Assembly: GCA_947477565.1 (NCBI GenBank) | Contig: CANJUR010000002.1 | Span: 62,001-126,000, forward strand | Origin: Deltaproteobacteria bacterium | GTDB taxonomy: Bacteria; Myxococcota_A; Polyangia; Polyangiales; Ga0077539 | Reading direction: 5' to 3' | Length of the DNA: 64,000 bases | Made by a program: the position numbers and the translations under genes | Shown here: piece by piece, positions 33,170-42,399 of the stretch | How the letters are laid out: each line of letters opens with the position of its first letter | Numbering within the stretch: the stretch's first letter is position 1 | Notes under the pieces: generated by a model | What the model was told of the DNA's origin: nothing | Seen by the model: only the letters and a program-made list of their open reading frames with translations | Databases searched by the model: none

Positions 33170-34531
33170 ATGAGCCTGCCACCCGGTCCAACCGCGCCGA
33201 TGCCCTGGATGCTATTTCGCTGGATGCGGGAGCCAGCGGCGGTGCTGGAGGAGTGCCGCGCTCGCTACGGCGAGACCTTCACCATCCGCATCGGGGCGAT
33301 GCCACCTCTGGTGATCCTCTCCAACCCGGAGCACACCCGGGAGGTCTTCGCGAGCGCCGGCGACGACATGCACGGCGGCAAGATCGCCGAGGCTCTACGG
33401 CCCTTCCTGGGCGACCGCTCGGTGATCGTCCTCGACGGAGCGCCGCACCGCGCGATGCGAAAGTTGGTGATGCCACCGTTTCATGGCGAGCGCATGCATG
33501 CGTACGGCCGGGACATGGTCGAACTCACCCACGCCTCCATCGATCGATGGCCCGTCGGCAAGGTGTTTCCCATCCACGAACCGCTGCAGGGCATCACCCT
33601 CGACGTGATTCTTCGGACGGTCTTCGGGATGGACGACGCGGCGGAGCGCGAACGCCTCGGGACCCAACTCACGAAGCTGACCCACCTCGCATCGTGGCCG
33701 CCAATGCTGCTCCCGCAGGTGCAGCGCGACCTCGGGCCGTGGAGCCCCTGGGGTAGGTTTCTCCGCGAATCGAAGATTGCGGATGAAGCCCTTCTCGGGG
33801 AGATTGCGAGACGAAGGTCCGGCGGCACCGACGGACGAACGGACATCTTGTCGATGTTTGTGAATGTTCGCGACGAGGACGGTCGTGGGCTCGACGATCA
33901 GGATCTCCGCGATCAGCTGGTAACGCTTCTCGTCGCTGGGCACGAGACCACGGCCACCGCGCTGGCCTGGACTCTCCGTTGGGTGCTCGCTCTACCGGCG
34001 GTGCGCAACCGACTCCTGGCCGAAATTCAATCAGCACAGCTCGCCGGAGCGCTCACCCCGGAGCGCATCGCGAAGCTTGAGTACCTCGACGCCACGGTGC
34101 GCGAGGCGCTACGACTCCAGCCCGTCATTCCGCTGGTCGGCCGAGTGTTGCAGCAGCCTCTGCGCTTCGCAGGCTACGATTTGCCAGCAGGCGTCGCCCT
34201 CGCCCCATCGGTGCACCTGGTTCACCAGAACCCGAGCGTCTATCAGAACCCGAAGCTCTTCGAGCCCGAGCGCTTCATCGGGCGGCAGTACAAGGCCCAC
34301 GAGTGGATCCCCTTCGGCGGCGGCATTCGCAAGTGCGTCGGAATGGCCTTCGCTCTCTATGAGATGAAGATGGTGCTTGCGACGCTGCTGTCTCGCGTGT
34401 GGCTACGCGCGGCCCCGGGGTACACCGCGCACGCCGTGCGACGCAGCATCACCCTTACGCCCTCCGAAGGTATGCCCGTGATCGTCGATGCAGTCCTGCC
34501 GCGCGGCGCTCTCGAGACCGCCGCTGCCTGA
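33170..34531 (+). CDS. cytochrome P450
   Basis: 453 residues from the ATG at 33170. The heme-binding loop FGGGIRKCVG has its cysteine at 389. The I-helix oxygen-activation motif is AGHETT (from 256). ExxR is EALR within TVREALRLQP, and PERF follows (PKLFEPERF). No N-terminal membrane anchor, so soluble and dependent on separate ferredoxin and reductase proteins, which are not encoded nearby. The sequence type resembles bacterial CYP families related to CYP102/110-like fatty acid or terpene hydroxylases, but no substrate can be named. Confidence 0.95.
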   Translation: MSLPPGPTAPMPWMLFRWMREPAAVLEECRARYGETFTIRIGAMPPLVILSNPEHTREVFASAGDDMHGGKIAEALRPFLGDRSVIVLDGAPHRAMRKLVMPPFHGERMHAYGRDMVELTHASIDRWPVGKVFPIHEPLQGITLDVILRTVFGMDDAAERERLGTQLTKLTHLASWPPMLLPQVQRDLGPWSPWGRFLRESKIADEALLGEIARRRSGGTDGRTDILSMFVNVRDEDGRGLDDQDLRDQLVTLLVAGHETTATALAWTLRWVLALPAVRNRLLAEIQSAQLAGALTPERIAKLEYLDATVREALRLQPVIPLVGRVLQQPLRFAGYDLPAGVALAPSVHLVHQNPSVYQNPKLFEPERFIGRQYKAHEWIPFGGGIRKCVGMAFALYEMKMVLATLLSRVWLRAAPGYTAHAVRRSITLTPSEGMPVIVDAVLPRGALETAAA

Positions 34532-34540
34532 GATCCCGCC

Positions 34541-35767
34541 GTGCGCGCTGCACCCTTCCTGCTCTCGATCACACTGGCCACGGGTGGTTGTCATCGTTCA
34601 CTGCCCACACCCGCCCGGTCCGTGGAGGCTGACGCCGGCGGACTAGCAGGCCCTCCCCTGGTCGTGCTCGAGACCCCGCCGTCGGCGCAGCCGCCACGGA
34701 TGTTCCGTCTCGACCCGAGGCACACGGGGAGGAGTGGCTACCGGCTTCCGCGCCATCCCGTGATCACCGCGCGCTTCGTCACCCGCGGCCGCATCACGTC
34801 GCAACCCGTGATGAGCGCCCGCGGCGCGGTCGTCGTCACGTCGCACGATGGTTCGGTGTACGGCCTTGCGCGGGATGGCTCGCTCCAGTGGCAGGTCAAC
34901 ACCGGTGACCGCGTCTACACGACCCCGCTCGTTCGCGCGGACGGCACCATGGTGCTGGGCTCGGACGCCGATCGCATCGTGATGCTCGGCCCCGACGGGA
35001 CGCTACGCATGGCCCTGGGCACGGACGACGACGCAGACACCTCCCTGGCCGCCGCGGGCGATGGATCACTGCGCTTCGCGTCGGGGCGATCGCTCTACGC
35101 GACGGACGCCGACCTCACCGTGCGTTGGCGGTTGATGCTCGGATCGAAAGTGTATTCATCGCCTGCGGTGACCGAAGACGGCATCGCGGTGATGGGCTCC
35201 CAGGATGACCGCGTCCGCGCGATCGACCCGGACGGTGGTGTCCGCTGGACAGTGATCACGCGCGATGACGTCGATGCTCCCCCGGCGATTGGCGACGACG
35301 GCACCGTGTACGTTGGCGGCGACGACGGCGTATTGCGAGCGATTACGCGCGACGGTGTCGAGCGCTGGAAGCGAGATCTGGGCGGATACGTTCGGGCGGG
35401 CGTCGCTCTGGGCCTTGATGGTGCCCTGATGGTGGGCACCTACGGGCCGCGCGCCCGGCTGATGGCGATCGACCGGGAGAGCGGTGTGGTGCGCTGGGAG
35501 CGGGTGGTCCCGGGGCCGCCGACGAGAGACTACGGCGTCGCCTCGAGCGCGTTGGTGGACGTCGATGGCTCGTACGCGGTAGGGATACCGGACGATGCCG
35601 TATGGCTGCTTGGTCGCGAAGGCACAACGCTGGCGCGGGTCGCGCTTCCGGCCGACGTTGATGGCAGTCCTGCGTTGATCGACGATGGGCTGCTGGTAGT
35701 AGGGTGCGATGATGGGGTCGTGTACTTCATTGGAGACGGTCCCGCAGCTGGCGCAGGGCCGCATTGA
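34541..35767 (+). CDS. PQQ-type beta-propeller lipoprotein
   Basis: 408 residues with a GTG start 9 bp after the P450 stop. A lipoprotein signal ends TLATGGC (lipidated Cys at about 17). The rest is seven or eight short repeats of the PQQ/BamB blade type, each with a motif like DGTVYVGGDDGVLRAITRDG or GVRWTVI (conserved W-K/T-...-D-G-V...G). It is probably anchored in the outer or inner membrane facing the periplasm. BamB-like roles in outer-membrane assembly are possible, but the order of blades is not BamB-specific. Confidence 0.8.
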   Translation: MRAAPFLLSITLATGGCHRSLPTPARSVEADAGGLAGPPLVVLETPPSAQPPRMFRLDPRHTGRSGYRLPRHPVITARFVTRGRITSQPVMSARGAVVVTSHDGSVYGLARDGSLQWQVNTGDRVYTTPLVRADGTMVLGSDADRIVMLGPDGTLRMALGTDDDADTSLAAAGDGSLRFASGRSLYATDADLTVRWRLMLGSKVYSSPAVTEDGIAVMGSQDDRVRAIDPDGGVRWTVITRDDVDAPPAIGDDGTVYVGGDDGVLRAITRDGVERWKRDLGGYVRAGVALGLDGALMVGTYGPRARLMAIDRESGVVRWERVVPGPPTRDYGVASSALVDVDGSYAVGIPDDAVWLLGREGTTLARVALPADVDGSPALIDDGLLVVGCDDGVVYFIGDGPAAGAGPH

Positions 35768-35790
35768 ATGGATGAACTGAGGGACGGGCG

Positions 35791-37068
35791 ATGAGCGAGA
35801 CGACGGTCGAGCGACATTGGAATCGCACGCGCGGGAGCGCGCCCAACGTATTGGCGATGGTGTTGGCGGGAGGCGAAGGCAAACGCCTATCTCCGCTAAC
35901 CCTGGAGCGCGCCAAACCCGCGGTGCCTTTTGGTGGGCGCTATCGGATCATCGACGTGGTGCTGTCGAACCTGGTGAACTCGAACATCACCAAGATCAAG
36001 GTACTGACGCAGTACAAGTCGGCCTCGCTTGAGGAACACATCGCGCGGGCCTGGCGTATGTCCCCGATTCTCGACGGCTTCATCGAGACGATCCCGGCGC
36101 AGCAGCGAACAGGGCTCTCTTGGTTCAAGGGCAGCGCCGACGCGGTGTGGCAGTGCTTCCACGCGATCGAGGACTCGAACCCGGATTACGTCGCGATCTT
36201 CGGTGGCGATCACATCTACAAGATGGACGTCCGGTTGATGCTCGACCGGCATTTCGACACCGACGCCGACCTGACCGTCGCAGGTATTCCGGTTCCCGTC
36301 AGCGAAGCGCGCTCGTTCGGCGTCCTACAGATCGACGCCGACGGGAGGGTGATCGACTTCGTCGAGAAGTCGATGAATCCGCCGGAGATCCCGGGAAGAC
36401 CGGGCTGGGCGCTAGCCTCCATGGGCAACTACATCTTCAACACGCAGGTGCTCGCCGACGAGCTACGTCGCGACGCCATGGAGGAGGATAGCGCTCACGA
36501 TTTCGGCAAGAGCATCCTGCCGTCGATGGTGCAATCCGGGCGCAAGGTGATGCTGTTTGATTTTGGCACCAACGAGATACCCGGTGAGGGGCTCGTCACC
36601 TATTGGCGCGATATCGGCACCATTCAAGCCTACTTCGACGCGCACATGGACCTCGTCGAGATCAAGCCGGAGTTCAACCTCTACAACCGACGCTGGCCGA
36701 TCCGCACGGGGATGAGCTTCGACCCGCCCGCGAAGTTTGTCTTCAGCGACCAGAGCACCGCGCGCGTCGGAAGTGCAACGGACTCGTTGGTGAGTGACGG
36801 ATGCATCATTTCGGGTGGCGCCATCCACCGCGCGGTGCTCTCCGCTGGGGTGCGGGTGAACTCCTTCTCCCACGTCGAGCAGTGCGTGCTGCTCGAGGGC
36901 GTGCAGGTGGGTCGCTACGCGCGACTACGCCGAGTCATTGTCGATAAGGACGTCGAGATCCCGCAGGGCATGCAGATCGGTTTCAATCTTGAGGAAGACC
37001 GCAAGCGATTCACGGTCACCGAAGAGGGCATGGTGGTGATCCCGAAGCGGGCGCGGCTCACAGGCTGA
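35791..37068 (+). CDS. glgC: glucose-1-phosphate adenylyltransferase (ADP-glucose pyrophosphorylase)
   Basis: 425 residues. The nucleotidyltransferase motif MVLAGGEGKRLSPLTLERAKPAVPFGG is at about 20-45, followed by FxG-type substrate residues (GSADAVWQCFHAIE, IFGGDHIYKMD). The C-terminal left-handed beta-helix domain (about 310-400) is regulatory. It makes ADP-glucose from ATP and glucose-1-phosphate for glycogen or trehalose synthesis. No glgA, glgB or glgP is nearby, so the pathway genes are elsewhere. Upstream PQQ gene is 23 bp away. Confidence 0.96.
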   Translation: MSETTVERHWNRTRGSAPNVLAMVLAGGEGKRLSPLTLERAKPAVPFGGRYRIIDVVLSNLVNSNITKIKVLTQYKSASLEEHIARAWRMSPILDGFIETIPAQQRTGLSWFKGSADAVWQCFHAIEDSNPDYVAIFGGDHIYKMDVRLMLDRHFDTDADLTVAGIPVPVSEARSFGVLQIDADGRVIDFVEKSMNPPEIPGRPGWALASMGNYIFNTQVLADELRRDAMEEDSAHDFGKSILPSMVQSGRKVMLFDFGTNEIPGEGLVTYWRDIGTIQAYFDAHMDLVEIKPEFNLYNRRWPIRTGMSFDPPAKFVFSDQSTARVGSATDSLVSDGCIISGGAIHRAVLSAGVRVNSFSHVEQCVLLEGVQVGRYARLRRVIVDKDVEIPQGMQIGFNLEEDRKRFTVTEEGMVVIPKRARLTG

Positions 37069-37071
37069 CGA

Positions 37072-37098
37072 GAGGGGGGTGCGCTCGAAACACCCCTC
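37072..37098. terminator. hairpin at convergent glgC and methyltransferase ends
   Basis: GAGGGGGGTG and CACCCCTC pair around a 9-nt loop, with a 2-nt bulge. It starts 4 bp past the glgC stop and overlaps the stop of the opposite gene by 2 bp. Confidence 0.5.
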
Positions 37099-37912
37099 AC
37101 ACCCGCCGCGCGACGAGTCGAAACAACGGTGCCGCGCTCACTCGCACCGCCCCCCAGAGCCGCGCTAGACCCCGCCCCCCGGGGAAGCCCGGCAGGTGGA
37201 TATCCCACCAACGTGCGGCATCGTCGCGCGCGCTGTCGATCACCGTCAAACCATCCTGCAAGAGCCACCGCTCAACCAGCCCACCGATGGGCAACACGCC
37301 CACGTCGTAGCGAGGAAAGCCTCGCGCGCGGGTCACGTAGAGTTCGCCGAGCCAGTGCGGCAGCGCGCTGACCCCAGCAAGTTGATAGTGGGGGTCGCTC
37401 AACCACAGCGATGGGGACAGACGGTTCGGGCCAAACAGGTACAGCGTCCCGCCCGGGCGGAGAACTCGGGCGAGTTCGCGGAGTGCAGCGCGGGCATCCA
37501 CGACGTGTTCGATGACATCGACGAAGGTCACCACGTCGAAAGAAGCGTCCTCGAAAGGTAGAACCTCCGCGCGCGCGACGCGAAACGTCGGGGACATCCC
37601 ATGACCGAGTGCTCGAAGGCGCGCCCCTTCGAGCAACATTTCGTCCACATCGACGCCGGTCACGCACGCACCGCGGCGACTGAGTGCGATCGGCAGCGCG
37701 CCGGTTTGACACCCGACGTCGAGCACTCGCCGTCCGCGCAGCGATACGAAACGGGAAACCTCCTCGGCAATTCCTTCGTTTCGAGCGATCTGCGAGCGCT
37801 CCAGCGCCGCCCAGCGCTCTCGCTGTGGATCACTGGGATCGAGCAGTATCTCTGCCCAATACCTCAGGAACTCCTCGTCAGGATCGTCACCCACCGAACG
37901 CCTCACCGTCAT
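37097..37912 (-). CDS. class I SAM-dependent methyltransferase
   Basis: 271 residues from the ATG at 37912; longer frames upstream overlap the divergent gene. The SAM motif is RRVLDVGCQTGALPIALS, followed by an acidic residue (VTGVDVDE). Motif II is FDVVTFVDVIEHV and motif III LRPGGTLYLFGPN. The C-terminal half (about 165-271) contains the longer substrate cap seen in lipid or small-molecule methyltransferases. It is a standalone gene between glgC and a large membrane protein. Substrate not predictable. Confidence 0.88.
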   Translation of the reverse strand: MTVRRSVGDDPDEEFLRYWAEILLDPSDPQRERWAALERSQIARNEGIAEEVSRFVSLRGRRVLDVGCQTGALPIALSRRGACVTGVDVDEMLLEGARLRALGHGMSPTFRVARAEVLPFEDASFDVVTFVDVIEHVVDARAALRELARVLRPGGTLYLFGPNRLSPSLWLSDPHYQLAGVSALPHWLGELYVTRARGFPRYDVGVLPIGGLVERWLLQDGLTVIDSARDDAARWWDIHLPGFPGGRGLARLWGAVRVSAAPLFRLVARRV

Positions 37913-37920
37913 TGCCGCAC

Positions 37921-39903
37921 ATGCAGGCCGTACGGTACACGCTCGATCTTGTGGCGACGACCGCATCGTGGGCTTCCCTGGCGCTCCTTCTCTATCTACT
38001 CCCGCACGGAGTGTTGGTGCTCGCGCTCCAGCGCGGTCGGCCCGCGGGCACCTGGGCGCGCAGCCTCGACGTCGCCTCAGCGGTGGCCCTCGACGCCCTG
38101 CTCGTCGTGACTCTCTCGTGGGTCATCCCGTTCGACCGTGCGGTACTCGCCGTGCGCTTGCTCGCAGCGCTCGCACTCCCGATCGTTCTCGCTCGCTCGC
38201 CACGCCCCTGGGCCAGACCGCACCCCGCCGCCGTGCTGGCGCTGCTCCTGTTGGCCATAGGTGTCGTAGCCCTGCACCTCCCCCTCTCGTGGCGCCTCGT
38301 CATGTGGGACCGCGATTGGCACATCGCCCTGTCCTCCGCGATACGCACCTCGCGCCTACCCTTCGAGAACGTCTTCCTCCCCTCGGCGCAGCTTCGATAC
38401 CACTATCTCGGTGACGCCCAGGCCGCGATGCTTCAAGTGCTGTCGTTCCGTCGGTTGCACCCGGCGACGACGTTCTCGCTCGCGCATGACCTGTTCTTGT
38501 TTGGTGCCTCTGCCCTGTTGGTGGTCGCGGCCGCTTGCGGTGGCCTCAAGCCCTACGGACTCGGCGACCCGCGGCCCTCTCTTCGCAGCCTACTCGCCTG
38601 GCCCGCCGCGCTCGTGCTCCCGCTGCCACTTATCTTTGCGAGCCCCTTCACGCTTCGCAACGTCCCCGCTGCGGAGATCTTCACGACGCTCGACTCTGCG
38701 CGCCTCTGCGGACACTCGTTCTTGGGATTCACCACGCTCGCGTACCGGCCGCATGTGGCAATGGGGACGTTCTTCCTGGTCGCGATCGCCTCCGCAGTCC
38801 TACTCCGGGCGCGCCCTGATGCCGACGATCGCGACGCCCCGCGCAGCGCCCTCGCGATGGTGTCCGCCGCAGGCGCACTCGCACTGCTCGACGAGGCCTC
38901 TCTCGCCCTGGTCGCCGGCGCCCTCGGGCTCACCTGGCTGTTTGTGCCGCGCGCGATCTACCCGCACCGTTGGCGCGGTGCGCTGGTCGTCGCAGCCGTC
39001 GGCGCAGCCCTACCGCTGGTCAGCCGCGGGCTCGCCGGATCTCTCTCGACCGGCGGGCCCGCGGCGGTGATCGAGGTCGTCCACGCCCGGCACCTCGCTC
39101 TCTTCGACGGCGTGGTCCCATTCACCGATCGCGCTCGCTTCTGGGAGGTCGCGAAGTACGACTGGCTCCCGTTTTACATGACCGTATTGGGCCTCGCGGC
39201 CGCCGCAGCGTGGACCCGCCGACGAGACGTTTTCGCCGCTTTCCTGTTCGTGACGGGGATTACGGTCGCGGGTGTGCTGGCCTCGCTGTCAGTCGAGGTC
39301 AACCACGACCCGAGCGAGGGACATCGCTTCCTCACCGCCGCGATGGTTTTGACCGCCGCGGTCGGCGCCTTTGTGGTCGGCGCCTTGCGCGGTGCGTTCG
39401 TGATCCGCGCGGGCCTGGCGGCGGCCCTTTCCCTGAGCGCGCTCTCTGGCTGGGCGTGGTCCCAGAGCTTTCTCCGCCAGCGATTCCAGCCCGGGATGGT
39501 GCCGCGGGAGCGTGCATGGGCCGGCACCGCCGACCCTTTCCTGATGAACTGCGACGTCAACCTCGGCGCCCCGCGCCGTTCCCGGCCGCCAGTCGAGTAC
39601 GTCGAGTCGTCCATCGCTGTTCGATACTCGGGCTGCGAGCGCGTGCTGCTTCCGGGACGACCGTCGTCGTGGACTCTGACCGTTGTGGGACCAACGTTTG
39701 GCGGCGAAGCTCGCGAGAGGTTCATCGCCGCTCCCGAGGCAGAGCAACCTCAGTCCGTAGTTTGCGCGAGCGATCCAGTGACCCGCGAGAGGGTGTGCTC
39801 GTGGGCGCTTCGCTCGCTGCGTTGTGAGGTTCTCGGTGATGGGGTGATGGTGCGATGCGCGCTGCCGCGCGAACGGCGCGAGACGTTCTACCAGGAACTC
39901 TAG
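37921..39903 (+). CDS. large polytopic membrane protein, GT-C-like candidate
   Basis: 660 residues from the ATG at 37921. About 11 or 12 transmembrane helices occupy residues 1-520, and a periplasmic C-terminal domain with several cysteines follows (about 525-660). The first large loop contains MWDRDWHIALSSAIRTSRLPFENVFLP and RYHYLGDAQ; an acidic residue in the first external loop and a YHYLG motif are features of GT-C glycosyltransferases that use lipid-linked sugars. This is a structural impression only. Neither neighbour gives a pathway. Confidence 0.6.
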   Translation: MQAVRYTLDLVATTASWASLALLLYLLPHGVLVLALQRGRPAGTWARSLDVASAVALDALLVVTLSWVIPFDRAVLAVRLLAALALPIVLARSPRPWARPHPAAVLALLLLAIGVVALHLPLSWRLVMWDRDWHIALSSAIRTSRLPFENVFLPSAQLRYHYLGDAQAAMLQVLSFRRLHPATTFSLAHDLFLFGASALLVVAAACGGLKPYGLGDPRPSLRSLLAWPAALVLPLPLIFASPFTLRNVPAAEIFTTLDSARLCGHSFLGFTTLAYRPHVAMGTFFLVAIASAVLLRARPDADDRDAPRSALAMVSAAGALALLDEASLALVAGALGLTWLFVPRAIYPHRWRGALVVAAVGAALPLVSRGLAGSLSTGGPAAVIEVVHARHLALFDGVVPFTDRARFWEVAKYDWLPFYMTVLGLAAAAAWTRRRDVFAAFLFVTGITVAGVLASLSVEVNHDPSEGHRFLTAAMVLTAAVGAFVVGALRGAFVIRAGLAAALSLSALSGWAWSQSFLRQRFQPGMVPRERAWAGTADPFLMNCDVNLGAPRRSRPPVEYVESSIAVRYSGCERVLLPGRPSSWTLTVVGPTFGGEARERFIAAPEAEQPQSVVCASDPVTRERVCSWALRSLRCEVLGDGVMVRCALPRERRETFYQEL

Positions 39904-39910
39904 CGGGGAA

Positions 39911-40768
39911 TCAGCGAGGGCAGGTCATCCCTGTTGGGCTGTACCCTCGAGGCTGACAAAGGTCGGGCCGTGAACTCGAACAGAACCGGCAATCGACCGG
40001 AAAATCCTGACCAACCGCACATGACGCCGGACCAATAATCGGCATGCCTGCGTTGCAGTCTGGACCAGCACCGCCGCCCATCGTCGCGGGTGCGTCGGCT
40101 TCAAGCGGGAAGTTGATGAGGCAGCCACAGCACACGTTCAGCGGGAAGAGGAAAGGTGTGGACTCCACGCTGTTTTGCCCCAGCGACTCGCCAAATGCGA
40201 TGACCTTCACTAGAATCCGGCGGTTGACTGAAGAGAGCCTGGGAACCGGGCAGTCATCGGTCACGCCAGTGCGATCGACTCGACAGACCGCGGTCCGCAA
40301 GACGTCACCAATCTGCGGCGGGATCACCTGGATTTGCGCAAACGCGTAGCCGGGCGTGCCTGCTGCGAGCGCGGCCGGCACGACCACGTTTTGGTAGACC
40401 GAGAACGGCGGGCCGATGAGCGCCCCGTCAGGCGATCCCTCGTGCAGTTCGATGACGAAGCCCTGGATGTTTAGCGTCGATGTCTCGACGCGCCGCAGCT
40501 CCATGCTCGATCGAGCGATCAACTGGTTGGCGAGCAGCGGAGTCAGCGTGTAGCTGTTGCGCAACGCGACATCGAGCGTCCCCTCGGTGATGACCTGGGA
40601 TGTCGGTTCGATCGTGACAGTGCACATCGTCCCTGCAACCGTCGGCGACTGCACCTGCCTGATGTAGAGCGACACGGTGTTGTCGATACAGCCGACCGAT
40701 GACGTGAGCACGCCGCTGAGGGCGAGCGCGCCGAGCAGGGGGCGCGATGCGTTTAGCCTGTTCCACAT
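39911..40768 (-). CDS. lipoprotein of unknown function
   Basis: 285 residues. Lipoprotein signal with LTSSVGC (lipidated Cys at about 27) following a 20-residue hydrophobic stretch. Mature part is beta-rich, with a Cys-rich C-terminal region (LNVCCGCLINF, GPDCNAGM, ASCAVGQ, DCRFCSSS, LCQPRG) that should form several disulfides. No family recognised. Converges with the large membrane protein gene, 7 bp away, and has its own promoter before aroKB. Confidence 0.72.
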   Translation of the reverse strand: MWNRLNASRPLLGALALSGVLTSSVGCIDNTVSLYIRQVQSPTVAGTMCTVTIEPTSQVITEGTLDVALRNSYTLTPLLANQLIARSSMELRRVETSTLNIQGFVIELHEGSPDGALIGPPFSVYQNVVVPAALAAGTPGYAFAQIQVIPPQIGDVLRTAVCRVDRTGVTDDCPVPRLSSVNRRILVKVIAFGESLGQNSVESTPFLFPLNVCCGCLINFPLEADAPATMGGGAGPDCNAGMPIIGPASCAVGQDFPVDCRFCSSSRPDLCQPRGYSPTGMTCPR

Positions 40769-40797
40769 GAGGGGATGATAGGCTACCCGGCCTAGTT

Positions 40798-42399
40798 TTA
40801 ACGAATTTCATTCACCGTACGTAGCGCGAGCATCAGTTCACGGGAGGACACCTCGGCGACCACCCCCACCCCTGCCCCTGCAGCGAGGGCCACCCGAAAT
40901 ACCCCTTTTTCGCGCTTCTTGTCGAAGCGCAGCGCAGCCTCGGCGATGGTTCCGTCCGCCTTTACCGAGCGCGCCAACCCAAGCGCGTCTATCAATCGCA
41001 CGACCCGTTGCCGGAGCTCTCGGGAGGTCACCCCGAGTGCCTCCCCGAGGCTCAACTCCGCTCGCATGCCCACCGCGACACAGTCGCCGTGCAGCGCCCG
41101 GTACGCTGCACCTGCCTCCAGCGCGTGCCCAATGGTGTGCCCGAAGTTCAGAAGCGCACGAACGCCGGACTCCCGCTCATCTTCGGCCACCACGTCGATC
41201 TTCGCCTGCACTGCACGGCGGATCATCGACTCGACGACGCCTCTGGGCGCGAATGCCGAGGGGGTAATGCGCGAACCCAACATCGTCGCGTGGGCCTCCA
41301 GCCAGTCGAGCAGCGGCTCATCGCGCACTGCCGCGATCTTCACGACCTCCGCGAGTGCTGCGCGAAAGTGCCTGGGCGCCAGAGTCGCGAGTACCTCCGG
41401 ATCGATCCAGACCAGCGACGGTTGGTGAAACGCTCCGACGAGGTTCTTTCCCTCCGGCAGATCGATGCCTGTCTTCCCTCCTACCGACGCATCGACCATC
41501 GCGAGCAGGCTTGTAGGGATGGATAAGTACGGCACGCCGCGAAGCCACGTCGCGGCCGCGAAGCCTCCGACGTCCGTAACCACGCCGCCGCCCAAGCAGG
41601 CGATAGTCACGCTACGGTCTGCCCCTTCGGTTCCAGCGGCCTTCCACACCCGCGCCACCGAGTGAAGGGTTTTGCTTCGCTCTCCGGGACGCAGCACCAC
41701 CAGCGCGGGGCGACCACCGAGAGCGCGCTTTGCTACAGCACCCCAGTGCTGCTCCACGGTCGCGTCGGTCACGAGCACCGATGTCGTGCGCGTTGCGACC
41801 TCGCGCGCGAGCCCGTTCAGCGGACCAACGTGAACCGGATAGGTCCGCTCGCCCAGCGGCATCACCATCGGCATTGGCCGCCGCACCATCGCCAATACCG
41901 CCGATGCCACAACCTCGATCGGCCCGTTCGCGTCCACGCTCGCGTGTGCCTCTGCGTAGGCAACGCGACGCTCGTCCAGCAGCACCTCCAACGCCTGCTG
42001 CCCGCCCCGCAACAGCGGCCGCTCCGGCCCTGCGGATAGTCGCTCGAGCAGAGTGCTCATTGATGCGCCGAGGGTGATCACAAGGGCGCAACGGAGTGCC
42101 TCATGGCGCGTGGAGGGCTCGAGCAAGGCACCTCCTCCGACTGCGATCACGACACGTTTGTTCTGCAGCGCGCGTTGCAGTGCCATCCGCTCCCGCACGC
42201 GAAAGACCGCAGCACCGTCGCGCGCGAATATTTCTGCGACGGTCGCCCCCGCCTCGGCTTCGACGGTCGCATCGACGTCGATGAAGTGCCATCCCAGCGA
42301 TGCTGCGACTGCCCTGCCCACGGAGCTCTTGCCCACGCCAGGCGGACCGTTAAGCAAGCACCGGAGGGTATCCGGCTCAGCGCCCGACGAGTTGCTCAC
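40798..42399 (-). CDS. aroKB: fused shikimate kinase / 3-dehydroquinate synthase
   Basis: 533 residues from the GTG at 42399. Residues about 1-170 are shikimate kinase (Walker A GPPGVGKSS at 18-26, then FIDVDATVEAEAG and AVGGGAL). Residues about 180-533 are 3-dehydroquinate synthase (AroB): LGGGVVTDVGGFAAATWLRGVPYLSIPTSLLAMVDASVGGKTGID and NFGHTIGHALEA, carrying NAD and zinc ligands. The fusion joins non-consecutive steps (3-dehydroquinate formation and shikimate phosphorylation) of the shikimate pathway. It overlaps aroC by 23 bp. Both modules look intact. Confidence 0.93.
   Translation of the reverse strand: MSNSSGAEPDTLRCLLNGPPGVGKSSVGRAVAASLGWHFIDVDATVEAEAGATVAEIFARDGAAVFRVRERMALQRALQNKRVVIAVGGGALLEPSTRHEALRCALVITLGASMSTLLERLSAGPERPLLRGGQQALEVLLDERRVAYAEAHASVDANGPIEVVASAVLAMVRRPMPMVMPLGERTYPVHVGPLNGLAREVATRTTSVLVTDATVEQHWGAVAKRALGGRPALVVLRPGERSKTLHSVARVWKAAGTEGADRSVTIACLGGGVVTDVGGFAAATWLRGVPYLSIPTSLLAMVDASVGGKTGIDLPEGKNLVGAFHQPSLVWIDPEVLATLAPRHFRAALAEVVKIAAVRDEPLLDWLEAHATMLGSRITPSAFAPRGVVESMIRRAVQAKIDVVAEDERESGVRALLNFGHTIGHALEAGAAYRALHGDCVAVGMRAELSLGEALGVTSRELRQRVVRLIDALGLARSVKADGTIAEAALRFDKKREKGVFRVALAAGAGVGVVAEVSSRELMLALRTVNEIR

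Noticed and set aside
33170-37068. Secondary-metabolite cluster around the cytochrome P450
   Set aside because: Neighbours (PQQ lipoprotein, glgC, unknown protein) include no synthase, tailoring or transport genes.
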